The notes below the pieces were generated by a model, which saw only the letters and a list, made by a program, of their open reading frames with translations, searched no databases and was not told the origin of the DNA. Made by a program: the position numbers and the translations under genes. A stretch of DNA of 55,822 nt, taken from Prevotella sp. Its GTDB lineage: Bacteria > Bacteroidota > Bacteroidia > Bacteroidales > Bacteroidaceae. This document shows, in pieces, positions 30,001-45,000 of this stretch. Position 1 is the first letter of the stretch, and each line of letters starts with the position of its first letter. The stretch spans positions 1 to 55,822 of the forward strand of contig JALCDQ010000012.1 of the NCBI GenBank assembly GCA_022641735.1, read 5' to 3'.

Positions 30001-33000
30001 GATGGCGTCACCGATTTATATTACCGCATGGTGAAACCCGTAAATTTCGACCCCACAAAGAAATATCCTACCGTAGTATATGTCTATGGCGGCCCTCATG
30101 CTCATAACATTGATGCCCGCTGGCATTATGCTTCAAGGTCATGGGAGACCTATATGGCGCAGAAAGGCTACCTGCTTTTTATCCTCGATAACCGCGGAAG
30201 CGAAAATCGCGGAAAAGCCTTTGAACAAGTGACTTTCCGTCATTTGGGAGAAGTGGAGACAGAAGACCAGATGCAGGGAGTGAAGTTTTTGCAGAGTCTT
30301 CCTTATGTTGATGCCGATAGAATCGGCGTACACGGCTGGAGTTTCGGTGGTTTTATGACCATCACGATGATGACCCACCATCCCGAAGTTTTCAAAGTGG
30401 GAGTTGCAGGAGGTCCTGTCATCGACTGGAAATTCTATGAAGTGATGTATGGCGAGCGCTATATGGACACCCCACAGACAAATCCGGAGGGCTATGCCAA
30501 GGCCTCCTTGCTCAATCAGGCTAAAAACCTGAAAGGCAAATTGCAAATTATCATCGGTTATAACGATAAGACCTGCGTGCCTCAGCACTCACTTTCGTTC
30601 CTTGCGGAATGCATCAAAGCCGGCACGCAACCCGACTTCTTCGTCTATCCCGGTGAACCTCACAACATGCGGGGACATCAGAGTGTGCACCTTCATGAGC
30701 GCATCACCCAGTATTTTGAAGATTATCTGAAACCCATCAAAAAATAAACATCGATATGAAAATATTATTATTAGGCAGCGGAGGACGTGAACATGCCCTG
30801 GCTTGGAAGATTGCACAAAGCGCAAAATGTGACAAACTCTTTATTGCTCCGGGAAATGCGGGAACTGCAAATGTTGGCGAAAACGTTGCCATTGGCGTAA
30901 ACGACTTCGATAAAATCAAAGAGTTTACGGCAGAAAATAATATTGATATGGTCGTCGTAGGCCCTGAAGACCCCTTGGTAAACGGCATCTATGACGAGTT
31001 CAAAAGCGATGTCCGCACCCATAATATCCCTGTGATTGGCCCTTCCAAGAAGGGTGCCGTACTGGAAGGAAGCAAGGATTTTGCCAAGAAATTCATGAAA
31101 CGACATGGCATTCCAACGGCAAAATATGAGACTTTTGACGGTACCAGCATCGAAGAAGGCATGAAGTTTTTGGAGACGCTTAAGGCTCCTTATGTGTTGA
31201 AAGCTGACGGATTGGCTGCCGGAAAGGGTGTTCTTATTGTCCCAACATTGGAAGAAGCGAAGAAAGAACTGAAGGATATGCTCGCCGGAATGTTCGGAAA
31301 TGCCTCTGCAAAGGTGGTCATCGAAGAGTTCTTAAGCGGTATCGAGTGTTCTGTTTTCGTGCTTACTGACGGCACTCACTATCAGATTTTGCCCGAAGCA
31401 AAGGACTATAAACGCATCGGAGAGCACGATACGGGGCTCAACACCGGTGGAATGGGAAGCGTTTCACCAGTTCCTTTTGCCGACAAGGCATGGATGCAGA
31501 AGGTGGAAGAACGCATTATCCGCCCTACCGTGGAAGGCCTTGCAGCCGAGAATATCGACTATAAGGGATTTATCTTCTTCGGTTTGATCAACGTGAAGGG
31601 TGAGCCTATGGTCATCGAGTATAACTGCCGCATGGGAGACCCTGAGACTGAGAGCGTTATGCTGAGATTGAAGACCGACCTCGTCGATCTCTTTGAGGGT
31701 ACTGCCAATGGAGATTTAGACCGCTATCCGGTAGAGATTGACGAGCGCGCAGCCGTTTGCGTGATGATGGTAAGCGGAGGTTATCCGGGCAAATATATAA
31801 AGGGATACCCCATCACAGGCATCGACCAAGTGGAAGGAAGCATCGTTTTCCATAGTGGAACGGCTTCTAAAGACGGACAAATCGTCACCAATGGCGGTCG
31901 TGTGATTGCAGTTTCCTCCTATGGAAAAGACAAGGAAGAGGCTCTGAAGAAGAGCTTTGAGGAGGCTCAGAAGATTCACTTCGAGGGCAAATATTTCAGG
32001 AGAGATATAGGTCAAGACCTTTAATTAGCAACAAAAGATTGAAGAAGAGATTACAGAATAAAATAGCAGAAAGCAGGTTTTCGTTGCCCATCACGGCCCT
32101 ATTTGCGGTTTTGGTGTGCTTTGCCTGTGGATTATGGCAAGACAGACTGTGGATTCAGTTTGTCGGTCTTGCCATCTCCGCCTTGCTGATGGTGCAACTC
32201 AACAACAGCAATGCCTTGTTGCGCATCTACAGCCGAATGGTTTCCTGCGCCTTTCTGGTGCTCTGTTCGGTGGCCTGCTTCTTGTTTCCAAGCATCAGCG
32301 GAGCCGTTGTCATGGTGTGTATGACGGCCTGTTATGTCACCTTTTTTCATGCTTATCAGGACAAACATGCCTCCGGAAGAATCTTCTATACATTCATTTT
32401 CATAGGCATCGCGTCCATTCCCTTCATTCAAATCGTATTCTTTATTCCTATCCTTTGGATACTCCTTGCCACGAATATCATGGCTTTCAGTTGGAAGTCT
32501 TTCTTTGCTTCCATCTTCGGATTGATTGTTCCTTATTGGTTTGCAGGCGGCTATTATTTCCTCCAAGAGGATATAGACACCTTCGTAAACCACTTTACTG
32601 ACATCACGGTTTTTCAACCTCTGTTCGATTATAGTCAAATCAATGAGCATCAGATAGTTACCTTCATTTTCATTGCTATCCTTGCCTTAGTGGGCATTGT
32701 GCATTTTCTCAGGAACAGTTATAAGGACAAAATCAAGACAAGAATGCTCTTCGAGGTCTTCATTGTGATGGATATATGCAGTTTCGTGTTCATCATTCTC
32801 CAGCCTCAACACTATGATTTTCTGATGAGAATCATGATTATCAACACGGCACCGCTGATTGCCCACTTCGTAGCCCTCACCCGGACATGGTTTACAAATG
32901 CGTTCTTTGGCCTCATCTGCCTTGCCGCCATCGCCATAACAGCTTATAACTTATGGATTTCCTCATTAATTTTCTGATGAATTATGGCTACTGGGGAATG

Positions 33001-36000
33001 CTCATCGCAGCCTTCCTTGCCGGTAGTTTCATCCCTTTTTCCAGCGAAGCCGTTATGCTTGGACTCTTGGCAGCAGGGCTAAGTCCCTGGCCGCTGGTCA
33101 TCTATGGCACCATCGGAAACGTGGCGGGCTCCTTCTTCAACTATTTCATCGGAAGGCTGGGAAAGTTGGAATGGATAGAGAAATATTGTCATGTGAAGAA
33201 GGAAAGCCTCGACCGAGCCGAACGATTTATGGCTGGACATGGTGCTTGGATGGGCTTCTTCGCCTTTCTCCCGATAATTGGCAGCGCCATCACCATCATG
33301 CTGGGCTATATGAGGGCTAACATTCCGATATCCTTATGCAGTATCACCATCGGCAAACTCATCAGATATATCCTGCTCATCTATGGCGTGAGCCTGCTCT
33401 TCTGAAATCGTTCTGAAACCCCGATAAATACTGCCCTTTCAGTGGATGATAAACAAGCGGATTGTAAAAGGTCGTTGTTTACCCTGTAAAAGGTTATTAA
33501 AAGGAGCGTAAACAAACGTTGTTTACAAGGTAAAAAGCTATTGTTTACATTTGAGAAGAATAATCTCTGAGAACTCGGAGTTCTCTGAGTACTCTGAGAG
33601 CTCTGTTTTTTAAGAAAACAAGACGTCATTTTTCGGCTTATCCACCATCGTTATACACCTTATTTTAAAGCTTTAAGAAAATTTCTATTTTCTATTTCCT
33701 TATTTCTCATTTAAAAACATTATCTTTGCAAAGTATTTTGAAATATAACAACATTAAATATAAATGAAACAGTACAGATTAGTGGACAATGTACTTGGAT
33801 GGCTATCTTTTCTGATAGCAGCCTTCGTGTATTGCTCAACAATTGAACCGACAGCATCCTTCTGGGACTGTCCTGAGTTTATTTCAACAGCATTTAAGAT
33901 GGAAATCGGTCACCCTCCTGGGGCACCATTTTTCATGCTTACAGCCAACCTGTTTTCTCAGTTTGTAAGTGATCCATCACAAGTGGCAAGGATGGTAAAC
34001 ACGATGAGTGCGCTGCTGAGTGCTACCACTATCATGTTCCTCTTCTGGACTATCACCCACCTGACGAGAAAGCTTATCGTGAAAGACTGGGATTCTCTCA
34101 CCACCACAAAGCTTATCGCCATTGAGGCTTCCGGCTTGGTGGGAGCGTTGATTTACACGTTCAGTGATACCTTCTGGTTCAGTGCCGTGGAGGGTGAAGT
34201 TTATGCTTACTCCTCTGCTTTCACTGCCATCGTATTCTGGCTGATACTCAAATGGGAAGACCATGCCGATGAGCCTCACTCTGACCGCTGGCTTGTACTC
34301 ATCACTTATATGACCGGCTTGAGCATCGGAGTTCACTTGCTGAACTTGCTTTGCATCCCTGCCATCGTACTCGTATTCGTTTACAAGAAATTCCCGAATG
34401 TGGAGCTGAAAGGCTCTCTGCTGGCATTGCTCATCTCATTTGTCATCGTGGCAGCAGTGCTCTATGGCATTGTGCCGGGCATTATCACGGTGGGAGGATG
34501 GTTTGAGTTGTTCTTCGTGAACACGCTTGGCTGTCCGTTCAATACGGGAGAGATTGTCTATATCATCCTATTGGTGGCTACCGTCATCTGGGCCATTTAT
34601 GAAACCTATACCGACAAGAATGAGAAGCGGGAGAATCTAGCATTCTTGCTCGCCGTTGCCATGTTGGGTATACCTTTCTATGGCTATGGTTGGAGCGCCT
34701 TCATTACAGGTATTGTGGTGCTGGCAATCCTCTGGTTTGGCCTCAACTATAAGCATACAGCCAACAAACAGAAAGTTTCCTTCATTTCAGCACGTGTCAA
34801 AAACACCGCTTTGCTCTGCATGCTGATGCTGATGATAGGATATTCTTCCTATGCGCTCATCGTCATCCGCTCTTCTGCCAATCCTCCAATGGACCAGAAC
34901 TCACCGGAAGACATCTTCACATTGGGCAACTATCTTGGCCGTGACCAATATGGCGACCGTCCTTTATTCTATGGACAGGCCTATAGTTCACAGGTTAAAC
35001 TCGACCAAGAAGGTAACATGTGCATCCCTCGAATGGAAAAGGGAGCGCCCATATATGCCCGCAAGGAAAAGAGCAACAAGAATGAAAAGGACTCTTATTT
35101 CGTAGTAAATACGAAGGATAAATGCGTCTATGCACAGAATATGTTATTCCCCCGCATGTACAGTTCAGCACATGCACAGGCCTATGATGACTGGTTGGGT
35201 GGCATAAAAGGCTATGATGTACAATACGATCGTTGTGGAGAGCCGATGACGATAAATATGCCGACACAGGCTGACAACCTCAGATTCTTCCTTTCTTATC
35301 AATGTAACTGGATGTATTGGCGCTACTTTATGTGGAACTTCGCTGGTCGTCAGAATGACATTCAAGGAAATGGAGAGCTGGAACATGGCAACTGGATTAC
35401 GGGTATTTCTTTCCTTGATAACGCTCGTTTGGGAGACCAAAGCAAGCTTCCGGATGAATTACAGCAAAACAAAGGCCACAATGTATTCTATTGTCTGCCG
35501 TTGTTGCTTGGACTCATCGGATTGTTCTGGCAAGCCTTCCGTGGCCGTCGGGGCATCAGACAGTTCTGGGTGGTATTCTTCCTGTTCTTCATGACGGGTC
35601 TTGCCATCGTTGTTTATCTGAATCAAACGCCGATGCAGCCACGTGAGCGAGACTATGCTTATGCGGGCTCATTCTATGCTTTCGCTATATGGTGCGGTAT
35701 GGGTGTTGCGGCTATCATCGACCTATTGAAGAAGAAACTGAAGATAGAAAACGTAGTCGTCACGGCTGTTATCGCCCTAGTCTGCCTGCTTGTACCTATC
35801 CAAATGGCAAGTCAGACATGGGATGACCATGACCGTTCGGGCCGTTATACTTGTCGTGATTTCGGTCAGAACTATCTGATGACTCTGCAAGACAAGGGAA
35901 ATCCTATCATCTTTACTAATGGTGATAACGATACCTTCCCATTGTGGTACAACCAGGATGTAGAGGGCGTGAGGACCGATGCACGTGTCTGCAACTTGAG

Positions 36001-39000
36001 TTATCTGCAAACAGACTGGTATATCGACCAGATGCGCCGTCCTGCTTACAACTCTCCATCGTTGCCAATCAATTGGCCACGTCTTGAATATGTATCTGGT
36101 ACGAATGAATACATTGACATCAACACCGATAACAAGCAAAATATTCTCGAATTCTACAAGGAACATCCGGCTGAAGCTAAGGCAGCTTTTGGTGATGAGC
36201 CATTTGAAGTTAAGAATGTGATGAAGTATTGGGTGAGAGGTGAATACACGCCAAAACAACGTCAGATAATCTCTCAGGTGATGGGCATTCCTGAAAATCA
36301 GATAAATACACAACTTCATTTCATCCCGTCAGACACGCTCTATGTCACAATAGACAAGAACGCTGTGAAGAAGAGTGGAATGATGATGGCCTCGGATACG
36401 ATACCTGATAAGATGGTCATCTCTTTGGCTGGCAAGCATGCACTCTATAAAGGTGATTTGATGATGCTTGAACTTATTGCCAACAGTGGTTGGACTCGTC
36501 CTATCTATGTGGCATTGACCGTGGGAGAAGAGAACTATATGAACCTTGGTGACAACTTCATTCAGGAAGGTCTGGCCAATCGTATCTCTCCATTTACAAC
36601 CAATAAGAATGGAGCAAAGAACTTTGATACGGAGAAGACATATAATAATGTTATGTTCCGTTATAAGTTTGGCGGACTGGAGAAGAAAGGCATTTATCTT
36701 GATGAAACAGTACGGCGGATGTGCCTTACTCATCGTCAGCTCATGGCTTCTCTTGCTCTTCATCTTATCCAAGAACATCAATATGACAAGGCAAAGAAGG
36801 TGCTTGCCAAGGCAGAGAAATATCTGCCAACCTATAATGTACCGATGAAGTATATTGGCGGTGGCGCTGACTTGGCCAAGGCTTATGCACTCTTGAACGA
36901 CAAGGCGCACGCTCTCAAGATTATCAATGCTCTTTGGAAGGATGCCAGTCAGTATATGCAATGGTATCTCGCACTCACTGGAAATCAGTTCACTCTATCC
37001 ATGAATGACTGTATGACACAGATATACATCATGCAGGAGACAACTACCATCACGGAACTGATTGATAAGAAGCTGGCTGAGAAACAAGCTAAGCTGCTCA
37101 ACACCTACTATGCTATCTACAGGAGTAAAGGTGGTACGGACCCTAATCAGTCACAGCAGCAATGATAATAGAACAGCCCTCTTTCTGGTTGCGTTGGATT
37201 TATCCAAAGGCAATATGGAGAATGGATAAGCACGAACATGCGGTTTACCTCACGTTCGATGATGGACCGATACCTGAGTCCACACCATTCATTCTCCAAA
37301 CATTGAGGGAGTTCGGGGTCAAAGCTACCTTTTTCATGGTGGGTGAGAATGTGCTTCGCTATCATGACCTATACAATCAGATTGTATCAGAAGGCCATCA
37401 GGTGGGCAACCACACATTCAATCATCTGGGTTCTTACAAGCACATGAGCATTTCTTATGCTGCTAATGTCTATAAGGCTAATGAACTCATCCACGCTCAT
37501 CTGTTCCGTCCACCCCATGGAGTGATGAAACGGGCTGTCTATTGGTGGATGAACAGGCATTACAAAATCATCATGTGGGATTTGGTGACACGTGATTATT
37601 CCAAATGGATGACGGCAAAAGATGTCCTCGACAACGTGAAACACTATGCTCGAAACGGGTCTATCATCACTTTCCACGACTCGCTGAAGAGCATTGATAA
37701 ACTTCGTTTTGCATTGCCGGAATCGTTAAAGTGGCTGAAAGAACAGGGTTATGAATTCAAGACTTTTGACTGAACATATCAAAGCCGAGGCTCAACGTCT
37801 CGGCTTTTTTGCCTGTGGTATCGCCAAAGCAACCAAGGTGGATGACGACTATGCTTGCCATTATCGAGAGCAGATAAGGCTGAAGAGATTCTCGAACATG
37901 CACTATATGTATGAGAATGTGGAGAAACGGCTTGACCCGCAACTGCTCGTTCCGGGCGTGAAAAGCATTGTCAGCGTAGCCCTGAATTATGCCCCACGAC
38001 AATATTTGCCAAAAGATGAATTCCAGATTGCCGCCTATGCGCTGGGACAAGATTATCATGACATCGTGAAAAAGAAACTTTTTCAGTTGGCGGCAACCAT
38101 TGAGGAGGAGAATATTCATTATCGTTGTTTTGTGGATACAGCGCCTGTTTTGGAAAGATATTGGGCTCAGAAGGCGGGCATCGGATGGATAGGCAAAAGC
38201 CAGCAACTCATTATTCCCCATGCTGGAAGCCTGTTTTTCCTCGGTGAAATCTTCTTGGATGTGGAGTTAGAATATGATGCTCCCGCAACAAATCATTGTG
38301 GAAATTGCCGTAAATGTATAGAGTCTTGTCCCACACAAGCCATTGCAGAAGATGAGGGAAACAGCGCTTTCTATCATGTTGAATGTTCGAAATGCCTCAG
38401 TTATCAGACCATTGAGAACCGAGGAACTATTTCCGAGGAGGCCAAAAGCGCAATGGGCAATACTATTTATGGGTGTGATAAATGCCTGCAAGCATGCCCT
38501 TGGAACCGATTTTCCTGTCCCACGACGATAGAAGAACTGCAACCGAAGCCGCAATTGCTTGCTATGAAAAAAGCCGATTGGCTGCAACTTTCCGTGGAAC
38601 AATATCGTCTATTATTCAAAGGCAGTGCTGTGAAAAGGGCCAAATATGATGGACTGATGCGCAATATCACTGCCGTTAACTCGAATTTAAAAGCAAAAGA
38701 TGATGACAAAGCCTGAGCGCAAGGACAAACTGAAACAGAGTAAGCTATACGGAACGATGCAAGTCGTTTCCAATTATCTTGACCGCTACTATCTGGATGG
38801 CATTGCCGGCCTCATTCCGGGAGGCATCGGAGACGCCGTCACGGCCCTGTTTTCGCTCATCCACGTCTATTTTTCCTTATTCAAATTACGCTCCATTCCC
38901 CTCACATTAGCCATTCTCAACAACACCCTTCGTGATGTTTTTCTGGGCATGATACCGTTCTATGTGGGGGATGTAATCGACTTTTTCCATCGTGCCAACA

Positions 39001-42000
39001 CAAAGAACATGGCGCTCATAGACGGCTTTATCAATGATGACAAAGCCATTATCAAAGAGGTGAATCGAAAGTCGGTCCAAAGTCTGATAGCCATTATTGC
39101 CTTCGTAACAGCCATTTTCCTGCTTCTCTGGCTATTGGTGGAAATCGCACAAACCATTGGCTCCGCTATTTTCAGTTGATAATTTGCCCGCCTGTGTCGG
39201 CTTTAGAAGCCTTAAAATGTGGCTTCCAAGAAGGATAAAAGCGGCTAATGAGCGGATTAAATGTCACTAACGAGGATTACAACTGCGGTTTGTAACGTGA
39301 TTACAAACGGCTTGTAACGTCATTACACACTACTTGTAACGTGATTACACACGGCTTGTAATGTGGTCATTAGTCACCTTTTAATCGATTATCAGTCATT
39401 GTCATGCTCCCCATTAGTCATTATCGCGCTCTCCATTAATAGTTCTTATATACGAAATTGCCGGCTATTCTCATGGAAGAGAGTAGCCGGCAACTATTTC
39501 ATTATCAGTCTTTTCAAAAGCGAAAAGATGCTGATTTACTGCATATCATACACCACTTGCATGAGCTTCTTGCCCAGTGCATCGGCTGCTTCCATAGTGG
39601 AAGCCTCGCTATAGACACGGATAATGGGCTCTGTGTTACTCTTGCGAAGATGTACCCACTTATCAGGAAAGTCAAGTTTCACGCCATCTATATCCGTAAC
39701 CTGTACGTCTTTCTCAGCTCCATACATCTCTTTCACCTTCACCAAAATGGCATCCACATCGGTAGAAGGTGTCAAATCGATACGGTTTTTGGCGATAAAG
39801 TAGTTAGGGAAAGTCTTGCGCAACTCCGAAACTTTCAGCCCTTTCTGAGCAAGACTGCTGAGGAAGAGGGCGATGCCGACAAGTGCGTCGCGGCCATAAT
39901 GGCTCTCCGGATAGATGACACCACCGTTTCCTTCACCGCCGATGACAGCTCCCACCTCCTTCATCTTGGTCGTTACGTTCACTTCTCCTACTGCTGCAGA
40001 GTAGTATTTGCAGCCATGTTTCTCCGTAACATCACGCAATGCGCGGGTAGAACTCAAGTTGCTGACCGTCGTACCCTTAACATGGTCGAGGATATAATCG
40101 GCTACCGTAACGAGCGTATATTCCTCGCCATACATCTTTCCGTCCTCTTGAATGAAAGCCAAGCGGTCCACATCGGGGTCAACCACTATTCCAAGGTCAT
40201 ATCCACCCTTAGCAATTTCACCCATGATACCGCCTAAATTCTTCTCCAAAGGCTCTGGATTGTGGGCAAAATCACCATTAGCCTCACCGTTAAGGAACTT
40301 ATATTCCACGCCTAAAGCCTTCAGCAAGTCGGGGAGAATGATGCCTCCAACCGAGTTAATGGAGTCAACAATCACCTTGAAATGCGCCTTTTTGATAGCC
40401 TCAACGTCCACAAGACTGAGGGCTAAAACGCTTTCGATATGGCGTTGATTAAATGAATTATCATCTGTATAATGGCCTAAGTGGTCAACATCAGCAAAGT
40501 CGAAATCCTCTTTCTCTGCTGTTGCCAACACCTCATTGCCATCCTCTTTGGTCAGAAATTCCCCTTCATTATTGAGTAACTTCAATGCATTCCAATGCCG
40601 AGGGTTATGGCTGGCGGTGATAATGATGCCTCCATCGGCACCTGTCATCCGCACTGCCAGCTCTGTAGTTGGTGTTGTAGCAAGCCCGATGTTGATTACA
40701 TCGTAGCCCATACCCATCAAAGTGCCGCATACGACATTCTTCACCATCTCTCCAGAGATACGGGCATCACGGCCAACTACGATTTTATTACTGTTACTCT
40801 TGTTGCTTCGACGGATGAAACTCGCATAAGCAGAGGTGAATTTCACAATGTCGAGCGGATTCAAAGTATCACCGGCTCTCCCGCCGATAGTACCACGAAT
40901 ACCTGAAATAGACTTTATTAATGTCATACTATCAAATATATATTATCGTCCTCTTTCGTAAGTAAGGTCGTAAAGGCAAGGATATACGCTCAAATTAGCA
41001 TAATATTGTCCTTGCGCAGCAGGAACGATGAGCCGCACTTTAGCTATCTCTTCATCTGCTTTTTCAGGCCTTCCAAGTTTTATATAAGTAAGAGGCACAA
41101 GCCAACCAGATGGAACTGAGGTGCTGCTATATGCGGTATACATCAAGCTGGACTCTTTCAAGAAAGCCGCAGTAAACGTTCCGCTGTTATCAGTCACTGA
41201 CATTTTATCCACCAGATAAGCCCATGTCAGAATATTATTTGTCAGTTGAAGGGAGTCAGTCAACAAATTACGCTCGCTGAAACGACAAAGAACCGTGCAA
41301 GTTTCACCGTTCTTAATCTTCTCTCCACACCCTTCCCGGATAATCTGCATATAAACTCCAGACTTCGAGAAAAGCACAAATTCGTTCTTACTGACATCCG
41401 TTGTATAGTTCTGACTAGCAAACTGAGTCTCCGAAATGACGGTTACTGCAGAGTCTGCAATATACTTACTGATGGCAGTGCGCTCTTTTGCAAGCTCTTC
41501 AGCATAAGTTTCTGTACTGTCGCAAGCAACGAATGTGAATGCGCCCACTAACAAAAGCAGTATGTATGTAATTTTCTTCATTCTCCTTTTCAATAATATT
41601 ATCAGTGTGCAAATTTAATAAAAAGATTAGACAATATGAAGGGTTTTTAATTTTTTAACCACTCTTGACTATCCTTTCATTATCCTTTCAGCTTATCGGC
41701 ATAATGGAGAATGGCCTGACGGGCTATCTTTTCAGCCTCTTCCATCGTACATGCCAGCTTGCCGCCACTGGCATTCAGATGACCTCCTCCATTGAAAAAT
41801 TCGGACGCAACTTCATTGCAAGGAAAATTATCAACAGAACGCAGGCTTACCCACACTAAGTTATCCTTGCGGTCATCCTCACGAAGAGAGATGGAAAGCT
41901 TCAGTCCTTTAATGCGTAAAGGTTCATTCACAAGCCCTTCGGCATCACCTTTTATATAATGATAATCACGCATATCCTGCCGTGAAATTGTGAAATAGGA

Positions 42001-45000
42001 GGCATGATACTCGTCAAAATAATTTAACTTCTGTGACATCAGATAGCCTCTTAGCCGTATTGCCCACACGCTATAGTTGTTGAAGACGTTGCGATAAATC
42101 TTGTCTTTGTCGATGCCCTTTGTCAAAAGTTGTCCTATAATGAAGTATATTTCCGGACGGGAAGAGTTGAATGTGAAGCCTCCCGTATCCGTCATCATAC
42201 CACAATAAATCTGCATGGCACCCTTCTTAGTGAGCTTTTCAAAGCCACCCAACTGCCAAATGATGCGGAAAACGACCTCTGAGGCACTGCTCATGGCGGA
42301 ATCTGACACCAGCATATCTAAGTTTTCCATGAATGGATTGAGGTGATGGTCTATCATGACCTTATGTGCCTTGCTGGCTGTAAGCACAGGTTCAAGGTTC
42401 TCCACCCTACTGGCTTCGTTGAAATCGATGCAAAATATGAGGTCTGCCTTTTGGAAAGCATCCTCCACTTCAGCACCATGTTTGTCGTATCTGACCACCT
42501 TTTCGGTGTCGGGCAACCATTGCAGAAAGTCCGGATAAGCATCCGGCATGATGACCATCGGCGACTTCTGGCGCTGCGTTTTCAGGTATTCAGCAAAGCC
42601 AAGACATGCCCCCATGGCATCACCATCCGGTGATTTATGTCCTAAGACGATGATGCGCTCGGCATCATCTATCAGTTTATTGAAAGAGGAAAGCTCTTCC
42701 TCTGAGAGTACGTTAATATCCATATATGGATGCAAAGGTACAAAAAAGTTGAGAGTAAAAGGCCGTGAGGGCTCTTTTTTTAGCGAAAAATGAGAGCAAA
42801 GCCTTATGCCCTACTCTCATTTCCCTATTTTCTCAGCACCCTTCTATCAGAAAAGCTTAGCCGGATAGATACCTGCATCTATCAGACCCTGTATCTTATC
42901 CACTACACTTTGACGGTCAGCGGCATAGGTAACACCAAACCATTTGCTCGTTGTATCAAGTACTTTGACAGTGGCAGTGCGCTCATTGATGAGCTTATTC
43001 ACCATCAATGGGATGAAGAACTCAGCCTTCAGATTGGCCATATTCTTAGGATCAGCAAGGAATTCCTTGAAATAATCCTCGCTATAAGCGAAATAATCGG
43101 GTGTGAAGCCCCATACATTCATGCTCACAGGGGTATTGTCGCCCACGGTCACCCATGCTCCGTTCTCATCTTTATATTGTACTCCTTCGGCGTGGCGCTC
43201 AATTTCCGTGCGCTCCACAACGGTCGTCAGGTTCTCTTCAGCATCCTTTGAGCAGATGCCACGGGCAACTGTTCCGTTGTCGCTCAACGTGTTTCCTACG
43301 CGGAAACCTACCATGGCATAGCGGTTTTTGCTGCCTTCAGGAAGCTCAGCGAGGAACTTTCCGATGACTTTGAAGCAGTCGCGATTGTAGAAATCATCGC
43401 AGTTGATGACGCAGAAAGGCTCTTTGATGATGTCTTTAGCCATCAAAACAGCATGGTTAGTGCCCCATGGTTTCTGGCGTCCTTCCGGCACTTTGAAGCC
43501 TGCAGGCAGGTCTTCGAGGGCTTGGAAGCAAAGCTCTGCGGGGATATGTCCTTCATATTTAGACAGTATCTTATTGCGGAATTCCTGCTCGAAGTCCTTT
43601 CGGATGACGAAAACGATTTTGCCGAAGCCGGCCTGAATGGCATCATAGATGGAATAATCCATGATGGTTTCCCCGTTAGGGCCCAGCCCGTCGAGCTGCT
43701 TAAGCCCACCATAACGGCTGCCCATGCCGGCAGCAAGAAGTAATAATGTTGGTTTCATATCTTATAAGTATTAAAAAACTTGTGACTGCAAATATAGCAA
43801 TTTTAATTAGAATAGTGACATCTGATAAGAGAATTTTTTGCTTTTTTCTTGATTTCGGCTGATTGATGGATTGCCCATGCATCGTCTTTGCTTTCTTCGT
43901 CTATCATCTTCGGGATTGCCGACAGCTATCTTTCGGAATGTAAACAACGGTCTTTTACAGGGTAAAACAATTTGTTTTGGTAGGTAAAACAACTTGTTTT
44001 GGTGAGTAAAACAACTTGTTTTACTTTGCAATCAACCGTTAAGTGAATTCCAACCGATAATCTATAGGCATCAGAACGGATAGCCCACGGCGAGATGAAT
44101 GCTCTGTCCATCCCTGAAACTGGATATATTATAGAAGCCGCTCTTCCCCGTTTCATAAGGCACATGCAAGCCGATTCCCCAGTCAACCCTTATCACGAAG
44201 AGGCCCATATCATAGCGCAAGCCCACTCCGGTGCCTAAAGCCATCTGCTTCAGGAAGTTCTTTGCCTCGAATTTTGCTCCTTCCCTTTCATCGTTATTAT
44301 GAAGGGACCACACGTTGCCAGCATCCAAGAACACCGCTCCATATAAGCTTCCGAAGAGCTGAGGACGATATTCAAGGTTGGCCAAAAACTTCATATCACC
44401 CGTCTGTTCGATATAGGAAAGCTTCGAATTCTTAGGATAATACTTGCCCGGACCTATGCTTCTGACATTGAAAGCACGCACGCTGTTGGCGCCTCCGATA
44501 TAGAACTGCTCATAATAAGGTGCCTGATTGGCATTGCCATAACTGATGACAGCCCCCGCATTCAAATGCCCAAGGACGGAAGAATGCTGCGATATCTGCC
44601 ACTCTTTGACGAAATCGGTCTCTATCTTAACGAATTGCGCGAAGGGATTCTTAAACATTGTCTTATTCTTCTCGCCCCATTTCTCGCCACAAAGAGCATA
44701 TCCGGCAGCCAAAACATTGCCTGCTTCACTGAGCGTTGTTGACCATGTGATGGGGTTCTGATAAGTTTTCGGGCTCGTATAAGTATAGGTGTAGCTCATC
44801 TTAGGCACAAACTGGTCACGCATCGACACACTCAGATAAGGGTTATCATTCAATAACTGCTTGAAAGCCTCCGTCTCATCCTGCATGTATTCATAAGAGA
44901 GCGTGAGCGGACTGAATGAATGATGCGACTGCGCCGATGTCCAATAGTCATACGTGAGTTCACCCGATATGACGTGACGCTTGAAGTAACTGCCTCGATT